From Pedobacter sandarakinus (GTDB lineage Bacteria; Bacteroidota; Bacteroidia; Sphingobacteriales; Sphingobacteriaceae): 64,000 bases of DNA. The stretch covers positions 1-64,000 of the forward strand of contig NZ_JAPIVG010000003.1 of assembly GCF_026240095.1 (NCBI RefSeq), given 5' to 3'. Made by a program: the position numbers and the translations under genes. The notes below the pieces were generated by a model, which saw only the letters and a program-made list of their open reading frames with translations, had not been told where the DNA came from and searched no databases. Position 1 is the first letter of the stretch. The number at the start of each line of letters is the position of its first letter. This document shows positions 35,476 to 44,477 of the stretch, piece after piece.

Positions 35476-37947
35476 CTAGTTTACAATAGGCGCAACCTTG
35501 ATCGATAAATCAAGAGGTTTTTTAACCTTATTTTTAAGTAGAGCAAGATCTATAACTTCACTCATCTCAGTTACATAATGGAAATTTAAATCTTTTATGT
35601 AGCTTTCTTTAATCTCCAGAATGTCTTTCCTATTGCTTTTGCAAAGGATGATTTCCTTGATGTTAGCTCTTTTTGCTGCAAGGATTTTCTCCTTAATGCC
35701 ACCTACCGGAAGCACCTTACCTCGAAGGGTAATTTCACCAGTCATGGCTAAATGTTGTTTTACCTTACGCTGTGTAAATGCCGAAGTTAATGCTGTTAAC
35801 ATAGTTACACCGGCAGAAGGGCCGTCTTTTGGGGTTGCACCAGCAGGTACGTGAACGTGGACGTCCCAATTATCGAAGAGCGTATAATCGATACCGAACT
35901 CTGCTGCATGAGCACGCAAATAAGCAAGTGCTATTACCGCAGATTCTTTCATCACATCGCCTAAATTACCAGTTAAGGTCAATTTACCTTTCCCTGGGCT
36001 TAAACTAGATTCAATGAATAAAATATCTCCACCCACACTGGTCCACGCTAACCCTGTTACCACTCCGGCAACTTCGTTTCCTTCATAGAGATCTTTATCG
36101 TAGATCGGTGCACCCAGAATTTTCTCAACATCGTCTTGCGTTAAGGTTGCGGTGTATTCTTCTTCCATAGCAATCTTTGTTGCAATTCCACGTACCAATG
36201 ATCCAATTTTCTTCTCTAATCCACGTACGCCAGATTCACGGGTATAATCTTCAATTACTTTCTCGATTAGGGCAGGTTTAAGATTAATATCTTTGTGTGC
36301 AAGGCCGTGATTTTCTTTTTGCTTAGGCAAAAGATATTTTTTTGCAATTTCAATCTTTTCCTCAATGGTATAGCCATTAACCTCAATAATTTCCATTCTA
36401 TCTAACAAAGCCGGTTGTATGGTACTTAACGAGTTTGCGGTGGCGATAAATAGAATGTTCGATAAATCGTAGTCCATTTCTACGTAATGATCGTAGAATG
36501 CATTGTTTTGCTCTGGGTCTAATACTTCTAATAAGGCAGAAGATGGATCCCCACGATGATCGGTACCCACTTTATCTATCTCGTCTAGAACGAAAACAGG
36601 GTTGTCTGCGCCTGCTTTTTTGATGGAAGAAATAATCCGACCTGGCATAGCACCAATATAGGTTTTTCGGTGACCACGAATCTCGGCTTCATCACGGATC
36701 CCACCCAACGCCATTCGCACATATTTTCGTCCAAGCGCTTTCGCTACCGATTTTCCCAACGAGGTTTTACCAACTCCCGGAGGGCCAACCAAGCACAAAA
36801 TAGGTGCTTTCATATCGCGTTTCAACTTTATAACAGCAAGGTATTCGATAATTCGCTGCTTAACTTTTTCCAAACCAAAATGATCTTTATCTAAAATTCG
36901 CTGGGCTCTTTTTAAATCGAAATTATCTTTGGTAAATTCGCTCCACGGTAAGTCTAGAAGCAATTCCAGGTAATTCAACTGCACTGAATAATCGGGCGCA
37001 GCAGGATTCATTCTTCCAAGCTTATCCAGTTCTTTATCAAAATGATCATTTACAGCCTTCGACCATTTTTTCAACTTTGCTTTCTCTTGTAAAGCGTCAA
37101 ATTCCAGGTCTGCAGAACTTCCACCCAGTTCTTCCTGAATGGTTTTCAATTGCTGATTTAGGAAATAATCACGTTGTTGCTTATCTAAATCTGTACGAAC
37201 TTTCGATTGAATTTGATTCCTGAGCTCTAACATCTGCAATTCAATCATCAATAGCTCCATAACCTTTTGAGCCCGATCTTGCAATTTATCCATTTCAAGG
37301 ATTTTTTGCTTATCAGACATTTCGGCATTCATGTTCGATGAAATGAAATTTATCAGAAAAGAGTTGCTTTCGATATTCTTCAGCGCAATGCTGGCTTCGC
37401 TTGGTATGTTTGGAGATAATTGAATAATCTGCGCAGACATTTCTCGAATAGAAGCAATTAGCGCTTTAAACTCTTTGTCGGCTTTATGCTTTTGCTCTTC
37501 AAATTTCTTTACAACTGCTTTAATATAAGGTTCGTTCTGAACTTCTTCAATTAAGCTAAAGCGTTGTTTTCCTTGTATGATTACGGTAGTGTTCCCATCA
37601 GGCATTTGCAATAGCTTGATGATGTTAGCTACTGTACCAACATTGTTTAACTGCTCAAAGGTTGGGTCTTCGATAGAGACATCTTTTTGCGAAACAACCC
37701 CAATAATTTTATTGCCTTTATACGCTTCTTTTATTAATTTTATTGATTTATCCCGCCCTACAGTAATTGGAATAACTACCCCAGGGAAGAGCACAGTATT
37801 CCGCAAGGGTAATATAGCCAAGGTTTCTGGGGTATCCTCATTGTTCATTTCATCCTCATCTTGTTGAGACATTAAAGGAAAAAATTCGGTATCCTCGTTT
37901 ATGATTGGCATCGCAGTATTGAAATCAAATATATCTTGTTTACTCAT
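35476..37947 (-). CDS. lon: ATP-dependent protease Lon
   Basis: From the ATG at 37947 (a GTG two codons upstream is less likely) the product is 823 aa: an N-terminal substrate domain, an AAA+ module (Walker [10 protein letters not shown], Walker [11 protein letters not shown]) and the C-terminal serine protease domain with catalytic Ser711 in DGPSAGVT and Lys754 in GGIKEK, spaced 43 residues as in E. coli (679/722). Lon degrades misfolded and regulatory proteins. Single gene, minus strand; the divergent upstream gap (37948-38253) holds a small hairpin but no exact -7 element. Confidence 0.97.
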   Translation of the reverse strand: MSKQDIFDFNTAMPIINEDTEFFPLMSQQDEDEMNNEDTPETLAILPLRNTVLFPGVVIPITVGRDKSIKLIKEAYKGNKIIGVVSQKDVSIEDPTFEQLNNVGTVANIIKLLQMPDGNTTVIIQGKQRFSLIEEVQNEPYIKAVVKKFEEQKHKADKEFKALIASIREMSAQIIQLSPNIPSEASIALKNIESNSFLINFISSNMNAEMSDKQKILEMDKLQDRAQKVMELLMIELQMLELRNQIQSKVRTDLDKQQRDYFLNQQLKTIQEELGGSSADLEFDALQEKAKLKKWSKAVNDHFDKELDKLGRMNPAAPDYSVQLNYLELLLDLPWSEFTKDNFDLKRAQRILDKDHFGLEKVKQRIIEYLAVIKLKRDMKAPILCLVGPPGVGKTSLGKSVAKALGRKYVRMALGGIRDEAEIRGHRKTYIGAMPGRIISSIKKAGADNPVFVLDEIDKVGTDHRGDPSSALLEVLDPEQNNAFYDHYVEMDYDLSNILFIATANSLSTIQPALLDRMEIIEVNGYTIEEKIEIAKKYLLPKQKENHGLAHKDINLKPALIEKVIEDYTRESGVRGLEKKIGSLVRGIATKIAMEEEYTATLTQDDVEKILGAPIYDKDLYEGNEVAGVVTGLAWTSVGGDILFIESSLSPGKGKLTLTGNLGDVMKESAVIALAYLRAHAAEFGIDYTLFDNWDVHVHVPAGATPKDGPSAGVTMLTALTSAFTQRKVKQHLAMTGEITLRGKVLPVGGIKEKILAAKRANIKEIILCKSNRKDILEIKESYIKDLNFHYVTEMSEVIDLALLKNKVKKPLDLSIKVAPIVN

Positions 37948-38211
37948 TATCACATTTCCTCAAGCGACAAACTGACAGTTTAATCGCATTCACGCTGTTT
38001 AATTATGTTTGTAAGTTAATATTTTCAACTCTTATGCCAAAGTGAAAAAAATTCAAATCTTATGCTAAAAAGGCAGTTAAATTAAATATCCGTGCCATTA
38101 TCATAATGTATCACTTTTAACGTTTATCCTAGTGTTTACGCCTTTTTGTTTTGAGATAATCAAAATTAAAAACTTTTAAATTATTAGAATAGGATTATAT
38201 TGCAAGAAATA

Positions 38212-38227
38212 TCGTCTTTATAGACGA
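38212..38227 (+). promoter_or_regulatory. Small inverted repeat upstream of the TPR gene
   Basis: TCGTCT-TTAT-AGACGA is a perfect 6-bp inverted repeat ending 26 nt before the ATG at 38254. It may be a leader hairpin or an operator; nothing else of note is in the 306-nt divergent gap. Confidence 0.3.
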
Positions 38228-38253
38228 GAGAATTTTTAAATTATTATTCATAC

Positions 38254-38874
38254 ATGAACTATTTTAAACGAGCTATTTTTGGGTTAATCATTTTTTCTTC
38301 TACAGGCAGTTTTGCGCAAAACAGCTACCAAAAGAGTATGCAAGCCATGATGAAGGGTGACTATAAAACTGCGGTAGCTCAATTGGAGAAAGCCGATACG
38401 AAAACACCTGACAATGCTAATGTTTTAAAAATGCTGGGCTATTCCTATTTCCAGAATGGTGAGTTCGAAAAATCTATTGCAACTTACAGTCGCTTATTAA
38501 CCATTAAACCTAGTGAAGTTTCCGCCTACTACTACCGTGGCAAAGCCAGGTTAAACATTGCAAATGATCCTAAGGAATCGCTTAATACGATGCGTGAAAA
38601 TTTTTACACAGCAGCTATTAAGGATTTTACAAAGGCCATTGAAATTAATGGCGATGAGGATATTCAGATGTTTCAAAACAGGGCGTTGGCTTATAAAGAT
38701 TATGCGATATTTAAATCTTATAAGGTTAAGCGTGGTCCTGAAAAAACAGCTTGTGTAGGCTTGTTTAATAGTTCAATAGCCGATTTCCAAAGGGTGTTAA
38801 CATTGCAGCCGCTACGTAAAGATATTATCGATTGGATTAGTTACAACAAAGCGCAAATTGCAAGTTTGAAGTAG
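38254..38874 (+). CDS. Exported TPR protein
   Basis: A 206-aa protein with a signal peptide (ending SFAQ) and about three to four TPR motifs (YKTAVAQLEKAD, GEFEKSIATYSRLL, AAIKDFTKAIEI, SIADFQRVLTLQP). Likely periplasmic and protein-binding; no more specific role is readable. It is a single gene with a shared bidirectional terminator downstream. Confidence 0.8.
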   Translation: MNYFKRAIFGLIIFSSTGSFAQNSYQKSMQAMMKGDYKTAVAQLEKADTKTPDNANVLKMLGYSYFQNGEFEKSIATYSRLLTIKPSEVSAYYYRGKARLNIANDPKESLNTMRENFYTAAIKDFTKAIEINGDEDIQMFQNRALAYKDYAIFKSYKVKRGPEKTACVGLFNSSIADFQRVLTLQPLRKDIIDWISYNKAQIASLK

Positions 38875-38887
38875 CCATTGCATAAAC

Positions 38888-38925
38888 AAAAGAGCGGTTA
38901 AGTATTAACTTAGCCGCTCTTTTTT
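38888..38925. terminator. Bidirectional terminator between TPR and lipoprotein genes
   Basis: AAAGAGCGGTTAAG and CTTAGCCGCTCTTT form a 14-bp stem with one G-T or mismatch position, flanked by A-rich and T-rich runs. It serves the TPR gene (+) and the convergent lipoprotein gene (-), whose stop lies at 38924. Confidence 0.85.
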
Positions 38926-39454
38926 ATTTCATTTTTCCGGTTATACGGTATTTTTTTTCATCCAAAAACCTTATTTTCTGTTTCTTGCTAATGCTATACA
39001 GGCTATCGGGGTAGTAGATCAATGTGTCTAAAGATTGATAAAGGATATTCCTCGCCTCCACTACAACTTCCACCTTTTTGACCAGGTTACCTGCTCTTAT
39101 TACGGTTATTTTTTTAATGGGGATTTTTTTCAGCTGGCTGGAATAGATTTCTATCCCACTGGCCTTGTGAACTGCAAAACTTCCTCTCCAAGAATTTTTG
39201 TTGATATCCGCATCAAAAAAAATTCCAAATTCCTTAGTCCAATCTTTTACAAAAACCGTTTTCTGTTCCGATACGCCATTTACACTAACCGTTTTAATTA
39301 GCTCATGATGCTGGCGGTTTAAACGTTCACTTTCTTTCTTGAAGTATCCAGTTACATCGAAATAAAGATCACCCGTATTCGGTAGGTTTTCTTTAGGCCC
39401 ATTGCAGGCAAAGAAACCTGTCGCAAGCATAAAAAAACAAAGTTTCTTAATCAT
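38924..39454 (-). CDS. Lipoprotein of unknown function
   Basis: The 176-aa protein has a lipobox-like end of signal peptide (ATGFFAC, Cys-17). The mature part is rich in Lys and beta-strand-like sequence (YFDVTGYFKKESERLN, KITVIRAGNLVKKVEVVVEA). I do not recognise the family. Its ATG overlaps the gpmI stop (TAATG), so it is co-translated with phosphoglycerate mutase, although no functional link is apparent. Confidence 0.75.
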   Translation of the reverse strand: MIKKLCFFMLATGFFACNGPKENLPNTGDLYFDVTGYFKKESERLNRQHHELIKTVSVNGVSEQKTVFVKDWTKEFGIFFDADINKNSWRGSFAVHKASGIEIYSSQLKKIPIKKITVIRAGNLVKKVEVVVEARNILYQSLDTLIYYPDSLYSISKKQKIRFLDEKKYRITGKMK

Positions 39455-40977
39455 TATACTAACACATTGCCAGTCATCTCAGCTGGAATATCCACGCCTA
39501 AAATTCTCAAAACCGTTGGTGCGATGTCCCCAAGCTTTCCATTGTCAACATGATTATGATCTTTATCGATCAAAATGCAAGGTACAAGGTTAGTGGTATG
39601 TGCGGTATTGGCAGAGCCATCTCCGTTCACCATAAATTCAGAATTTCCGTGATCTGCTAAAATTATAAATGAGTATCCATTCGCCAAACCCGTATTTACG
39701 ACCGTTTCGGCACATTTATCAGCAGTTTCAACTGCTTTTACTACCGCTTCAAAAACACCTGTATGGCCAACCATATCTGGGTTAGCGAAATTTAGGCAAA
39801 TAAAATCTGCCCATCCAGTATTCATTTCTGCTGTTATCGCTTCTGTAATACCAGCCGCACTCATTTCTGGCTGTAAATCGTATGTGGCAACCTTTGGCGA
39901 TGGGATTAAAATTCTTTTCTCATTTGTAAATTCGCTTTCTCGCCCGCCAGAAAAGAAGAATGTTACATGTGGGTATTTTTCAGTTTCCGCAATTCGGATT
40001 TGGTTCTTGCCATTTTCAGCTAAAACCTCACCCAGGGTTTTTGTCAAATCATCCTTGGTAAAAATTACATTAACCCTTTCAAAACTTTCGTCGTAAGTGG
40101 TCATGGTTACATAGTACAAAGGCAATTTGTGCATTTCTTGTTCAGGAAAGTCTTTCTGCGTTAAAGCGGTAGTTATTTCCCTTCCGCGATCTGTTCTAAA
40201 ATTAAAACAAACTACCACGTCATCATTTTGTATCGTTGCTACAGCTTCCCCATCGGTTTTGGTGAGCACAACTGGATTTAGAAATTCGTCTGTTACAGCA
40301 TTATCGTAAGATTTGCGAATTGCTGCCACAGCATCTGTGGTTTTTTCACCAACGCCATTCACCATCACATCATAAGCCTTTTTAACGCGTTCCCACCTAT
40401 TATCACGATCCATGGCATAGTACCGCCCAACCATTGTCGCTAATTTTGTGTTTCCCGCCGCCAGGTGTTGTTGCAAATCGGTTATGAAACCCAAACCAGC
40501 ATTTGGATCAGTGTCACGTCCGTCTAAAAAGGCGTGTACAAAACTTCTCTGTACCTCCGCCTCATTAGCAGCATCACATAATGCTTTCAGATGGTTTATA
40601 TGCGCATGCACACCACCATCAGAAACCAGACCTATGAAATGCACAGCCTTATTATGTAATTTGGCGTAACTAAATGCTTCCAGCAATACCGGGTTTACAT
40701 GTAATTCATGGTCAGCAATTGATTTATTTATTCTGCCGAGTTCCTGGTAAACAACCCTGCCGGCACCCAAATTCATGTGTCCAACTTCCGAATTACCCAT
40801 TTGCCCGGCTGGTAAACCTACCGCCTCGCCCGAGGCTTCTAATTTGGAATTTGGATATTTTTGTAATAATGAGTCAAAAAAAGGAGTGTTTGCCGCATAC
40901 GCAGCATCAGATTGATCTTGCCTTCCATAACCCCAACCATCTAAAATGATAAGGGCAAGTTTTTTATTATTTACCAT
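39454..40977 (-). CDS. gpmI: 2,3-bisphosphoglycerate-independent phosphoglycerate mutase
   Basis: The 507-aa enzyme begins LIILDGWGYG (metal ligand Asp13) and carries the phosphoserine motif GNSEVGHMNLGAGR (Ser63). DGGVHAHINHL, FLDGRDTDP, FRTDRGREIT and LADHGNSEFM complete the alkaline-phosphatase-fold metal site. It interconverts 3- and 2-phosphoglycerate using Mn2+. Length matches the family. A promoter with both boxes lies at 41050-41079. Confidence 0.97.
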   Translation of the reverse strand: MVNNKKLALIILDGWGYGRQDQSDAAYAANTPFFDSLLQKYPNSKLEASGEAVGLPAGQMGNSEVGHMNLGAGRVVYQELGRINKSIADHELHVNPVLLEAFSYAKLHNKAVHFIGLVSDGGVHAHINHLKALCDAANEAEVQRSFVHAFLDGRDTDPNAGLGFITDLQQHLAAGNTKLATMVGRYYAMDRDNRWERVKKAYDVMVNGVGEKTTDAVAAIRKSYDNAVTDEFLNPVVLTKTDGEAVATIQNDDVVVCFNFRTDRGREITTALTQKDFPEQEMHKLPLYYVTMTTYDESFERVNVIFTKDDLTKTLGEVLAENGKNQIRIAETEKYPHVTFFFSGGRESEFTNEKRILIPSPKVATYDLQPEMSAAGITEAITAEMNTGWADFICLNFANPDMVGHTGVFEAVVKAVETADKCAETVVNTGLANGYSFIILADHGNSEFMVNGDGSANTAHTTNLVPCILIDKDHNHVDNGKLGDIAPTVLRILGVDIPAEMTGNVLV

Positions 40978-41049
40978 CTATTCAAAAATTTGTTAAATAT
41001 TACCAAAACATTTATTGCGAACCTATGTTTAAGTATTCAATATATATCG

Positions 41050-41079
41050 CAAATATAAGTTTATTGAGGCTTATACAAA
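41050..41079 (-). promoter_or_regulatory. Promoter of gpmI
   Basis: Minus strand: TTTG (41076-41079), 18-nt spacer, TATATTTG (41050-41057). Both boxes and spacing fit the Bacteroidota sigma-ABfr consensus. The leader to ATG 40977 is about 68 nt. Confidence 0.65.
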
Positions 41080-41147
41080 TTATGAAACACTTTTTTGATA
41101 AGCTAATGGCATAATTTTAGCTACACGGTTCTGTATAAACTACAGAA

Positions 41148-41546
41148 ATGATCCGGAGCTTATTTTTATTAATATTTAGTTTGTCGTCAATTTATGCGCC
41201 TAGAGGGTTACAGGCTGATGTTATTGATGAGTTATCCTCTTATTTCAAATCCGGAAATTCTAAAGAGATTGCTAAAAACTTCGCCTCTACAATCGAATTA
41301 ATTATTATCGATGAAGAAGATGTATACTCTAAAGCACAGGGTGAACAGATTTTAAGAGACTTTTTTATCAAACATCCACCCACAAAAGCAACCGTATTTC
41401 ATAAAATAAATAACAGCCCTAATTATCGTTTTGGCGTTGTTTTGCTCAGTACTGCTAAAGAAACCTTTCGGGTTTCTATCACGATGAAAAAATTCGCTAA
41501 CAGTTTTCTTATTACCGAGTTAAGAATAGAGCCTGCTAAAGATTAA
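41148..41546 (+). CDS. DUF4783 exported protein
   Basis: A 132-aa protein with an N-terminal signal-like segment (about 1-23) and an NTF2-like fold suggested by DVIDELSSYFKSGNSKEIAKNF, EQILRDFFIKHPPT and LITELRI. DUF4783 proteins are small periplasmic proteins of Bacteroidota with no known function. It precedes nadC by 204 nt, with a dispersed element between, so it is probably a separate unit. Confidence 0.75.
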   Translation: MIRSLFLLIFSLSSIYAPRGLQADVIDELSSYFKSGNSKEIAKNFASTIELIIIDEEDVYSKAQGEQILRDFFIKHPPTKATVFHKINNSPNYRFGVVLLSTAKETFRVSITMKKFANSFLITELRIEPAKD

Positions 41547-41573
41547 TTTCTGTAAAGCAAAACTAGTGCTACT

Positions 41574-41650
41574 TGGGTTCATTTCGCCCCGCCATTTGCT
41601 ATAGTCCCGCTTTGCAACCGGGAGCTGCCGCGTCTGTCGGGTTTAAGACC
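41574..41650 (+). repeat. Dispersed intergenic element, short class (copy R4)
   Basis: CTTGGGTTCATTTCGCCCCG, CTATAGTCCCG, a hairpin (TCCCG...CGGGA), GAGCTGCCGC and TCGGGTTTAA align with the copies at 31832-31908 and 53724-53788 in the same orientation. Confidence 0.65.
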
Positions 41651-41702
41651 GTTCAGCGGTGCATATCGGCCACAAAAACCCACCGTTTTAGGCTGTCATT
41701 AA

Positions 41703-41733
41703 ATTGTCTGCTAACAAATATTTCGTAGTTTTG
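41703..41733 (+). promoter_or_regulatory. Promoter of nadC
   Basis: ATTG (41703-41706), 19-nt spacer, TAGTTTTG (41726-41733): both boxes at the expected distance. The TTG start codon of nadC lies 17 nt after the -7 box. Confidence 0.65.
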
Positions 41734-41750
41734 CAGCTTATAGCTACGTT

Positions 41751-42593
41751 TTGGATACTAAAGAACTACATCAATTTATACAAAATGCCCTTGCCGAAGA
41801 TGTTGGCGATGGCGATCATACGTCATTATCAACCATCCCGGCAGGCACACAGGGGCGGGCAAAACTGATCATTAAAGAGGATGGTATTCTCGCAGGAATC
41901 GAATTATCATTAGCTATTTTTAATGAGGTAGATAGAAATCTTAAAGTAGAAGTGTTACTACATGATGGAGACGCAGTTCATGTTGGTGACATTGGCCTAA
42001 CAGTATCGGGCAGTACACATGCCATTTTAATTGCCGAGCGGTTGGTGCTGAATTGTATACAGCGAATGAGTGGTATTGCTACAAAAACCCATCGAATAGT
42101 ATCTGTGCTGAAAAACACCAACACTAAAATATTAGATACCAGAAAAACTACACCAGGTTTGCGTTATTTGGAAAAATGGGCGGTTAGAATTGGTGGAGGA
42201 GTAAATCATCGCATTGGTTTGTACGATATGATCTTGATCAAAGACAACCATGTGGATTATGCTGGTGGTATAGAAAATGCAATAAACGCAGCCCAGAAAT
42301 ATTTAGCAACTCATCAAAAATCTTTACAAATTGAGATAGAAGTGAGGAATATTGGGGAATTATCTCAAGTGTTGGCTGTAGGTGGCGTAGACCGTATTAT
42401 GCTCGATAACTTTAGTTTCGAAGATTTGACTTTAGCGGTAAAAATGATAAGTGGAAAATTTTTAACTGAGGCTTCTGGCGGCATTACAGAAGATAACGTG
42501 TTAGCTTATGCAGCATGTGGTGTAGATTATATATCCATGGGAGCGCTTACGCACTCAGTAAAAAGCCTCGACATCAGTTTAAAAGCATACTAA
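41751..42593 (+). CDS. nadC: Nicotinate-nucleotide pyrophosphorylase (quinolinate PRTase)
   Basis: The 280-aa enzyme converts quinolinate and PRPP to nicotinate mononucleotide, CO2 and PPi in NAD synthesis. Visible motifs are EDVGDGDHTS, ERLVLNCIQRMSGIAT, ILDTRKTTPGLRYLEKWAVRIGGG, RIGLYDMILIKDNH and the C-terminal EASGGI. The start codon is TTG: no in-frame ATG or GTG fits, the next Met is near residue 100, and the conserved N-terminus begins at this codon. plsY follows after 49 nt. Confidence 0.93.
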   Translation: MDTKELHQFIQNALAEDVGDGDHTSLSTIPAGTQGRAKLIIKEDGILAGIELSLAIFNEVDRNLKVEVLLHDGDAVHVGDIGLTVSGSTHAILIAERLVLNCIQRMSGIATKTHRIVSVLKNTNTKILDTRKTTPGLRYLEKWAVRIGGGVNHRIGLYDMILIKDNHVDYAGGIENAINAAQKYLATHQKSLQIEIEVRNIGELSQVLAVGGVDRIMLDNFSFEDLTLAVKMISGKFLTEASGGITEDNVLAYAACGVDYISMGALTHSVKSLDISLKAY

Positions 42594-42642
42594 AGTGTTT
42601 TGCTATAAAATTAAAAGCTTATTTTTTGTATCATTGTAGGCT

Positions 42643-43296
42643 ATGGTTACGGTTTATTCGCTCAGCGCTCTATTATTGGCGTATCTTTTTGGATCAATAC
42701 CAACAGCTGTATGGCTTGGCCAAGCTTTCTATGGCGTAGATGTTAGAGAGTATGGCAGTGGCAATGCCGGTGCAACCAATACTTTTCGGGTTCTAGGTAA
42801 AAAAGCGGGCATTGCGGTAATGATTATTGATATTGCTAAAGGTTATACCGCTACGAATCTTGCTTACCTCATCGGCATGTCTGTAACCGGACCACAGAAT
42901 TCTGTTGTATTCGTTAATTATCAATTGGCACTGGGCGTAACCGCAGTGATGGGGCATTTGTTTCCCGTTTTTGCGGGCTTCAGGGGTGGAAAAGGCGTTG
43001 CTACCCTTTTTGGAATGATTTTGGCAGTAAACTTCGAGGCATCTATGCTTTGTGTTCTGGTTTTTGTGTTGGTGTTATTGTTAACAAAATATGTTTCGCT
43101 AAGCTCTATTTGTGCGGGCTTCACGTTTCCACTTAGCATTGTTTTTTTATTTCAGGTTTCTATTAAATCTGAAGTGCTCTATGGGATGGTCGTTTGTGTA
43201 TTGATATTGGTAACCCATCAAAAAAACCTCGAAAGGCTGCTGAAAGGCAAAGAATCCAAAGTGTATTTGTTTAAAAAGAAAACAAATCTTCAATAG
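42643..43296 (+). CDS. plsY: Acyl-phosphate:glycerol-3-phosphate acyltransferase PlsY
   Basis: A 217-aa membrane protein of about five helices with the three PlsY motifs: GSIPTAVWLG, GSGNAGATNTFR and GFRGGKGVAT. It transfers acyl groups from acyl-phosphate to glycerol-3-phosphate, the first step of phospholipid synthesis. It lies 49 nt after nadC and 88 nt before the M48 protease gene, so co-transcription is likely. The end is Lys-rich. Confidence 0.95.
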   Translation: MVTVYSLSALLLAYLFGSIPTAVWLGQAFYGVDVREYGSGNAGATNTFRVLGKKAGIAVMIIDIAKGYTATNLAYLIGMSVTGPQNSVVFVNYQLALGVTAVMGHLFPVFAGFRGGKGVATLFGMILAVNFEASMLCVLVFVLVLLLTKYVSLSSICAGFTFPLSIVFLFQVSIKSEVLYGMVVCVLILVTHQKNLERLLKGKESKVYLFKKKTNLQ

Positions 43297-43384
43297 AAAA
43301 TGTATTCTTAAAAACTTATTAATGAGTGCGCTGTTACTATGGAGTTCTCAAATAAGGATTGACATCATTAACGACAAAAATTTT

Positions 43385-44191
43385 ATGAAAAAGTTATTTT
43401 TAACAGCCAGTGTTGCGGGCGTTTTATTGTTCAATTCATGCTCTACTGTTCCGCTAACAGGCAGAAGTAGGTTTGACTTGGTAAGCAACGACCAAGTGTT
43501 GCCGATGGCATTTCAAGCATATAGCTCATTTTTGACAGAAAATAAAGCCACGGTTCTTCCCGCGTCTAATGCTCAGGCTTTGAAAGTAAAAACAATAGGA
43601 AATAAGCTGATCAGCGCTGTAAAATCTTATATGAATAGTAACAACTATGGTAATCTTATTGCTGATTATCAGTGGGAGGTTAATGTTGTTCAGAATAATG
43701 AGAAAAATGCATGGTGTATGCCTGGTGGTAAAATAGTGGTGTACACTGGAATTTTGCCTGTTACACAAGATGACGCAGGTTTGGCTACAGTAATGGGCCA
43801 CGAGATTGCACATGCGATAGCTGGTCATTCGGCAGAACGCATGTCGCAAGAAATGGTTGCCCAAGGTATTGGTGCAGCAGCTGGCGTTGCGTTATCTAAA
43901 AACCCAAAAACACAAAGTATTTTCAATACGCTTTATGGTGTGGGTACACCAGTTGCAATGTTAAAATTCAGTCGGAACCAGGAGTTGGAGGCTGATAGGC
44001 TAGGTTTGATTTTTATGGCAATGGCTGGTTACAACCCACAAAGTGCTACTAGTTTTTGGAATAGAATGGCCTCTGCATCTGCAGGAGCAGCAAAGCAACC
44101 AGAATTCTTGAGCACCCACCCGAGTGACGCTACCCGTATTGCCCAAATACAAAAATATTTGCCTGAGGCACAACAATATTATAAGAAATAG
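43385..44191 (+). CDS. M48-family metalloprotease lipoprotein
   Basis: From the ATG at 43385 the product is 268 aa with a lipoprotein signal (VLLFNSC, Cys-19) followed by STVPLTGRSRF. The zinc site is HEIAH at 139-143 with the third ligand Glu202 in ELEADRLG. This is the BepA/LoiP/YfgC-like outer-membrane quality-control group. An in-frame ATG at 43322 would add a non-signal stretch and is rejected. A long hairpin terminator follows. Confidence 0.92.
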   Translation: MKKLFLTASVAGVLLFNSCSTVPLTGRSRFDLVSNDQVLPMAFQAYSSFLTENKATVLPASNAQALKVKTIGNKLISAVKSYMNSNNYGNLIADYQWEVNVVQNNEKNAWCMPGGKIVVYTGILPVTQDDAGLATVMGHEIAHAIAGHSAERMSQEMVAQGIGAAAGVALSKNPKTQSIFNTLYGVGTPVAMLKFSRNQELEADRLGLIFMAMAGYNPQSATSFWNRMASASAGAAKQPEFLSTHPSDATRIAQIQKYLPEAQQYYKK

Positions 44192-44209
44192 GGCTTAAGG
44201 CTTACGATT

Positions 44210-44254
44210 AAAGGTGTAAGGTTTTGTACAGTACAAAACCTTACACCTTTTTTA
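44210..44254 (+). terminator. Terminator after the M48 gene: perfect 20-bp palindrome
   Basis: A 20-nt arm (44210-44229) is perfectly complementary to 44231-44250, with a single base between, then TTTATTT. The stem is much longer than usual. The rest of the gap to 44477 holds nothing I can assign. Confidence 0.85.
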
Positions 44255-44477
44255 TTTAGTTAAATTGTAAGCAGTTCGCCCAAAATAACAAGTTGGGTTG
44301 CTAGTCATTCTGCCTGGACCTCAAACTTCTGTGATTCATTTCGACAGTAGTTAATGTATGGAGAGATCCTTATTGTCAGCTTGAAAATGTTTAAAGACTT
44401 CCTGGCACCGCACCAGCGAAAGGGTTTGGCTATAACGAATAAGCTAATGGCCAATTAACAGGTGACTACTAAATTGA

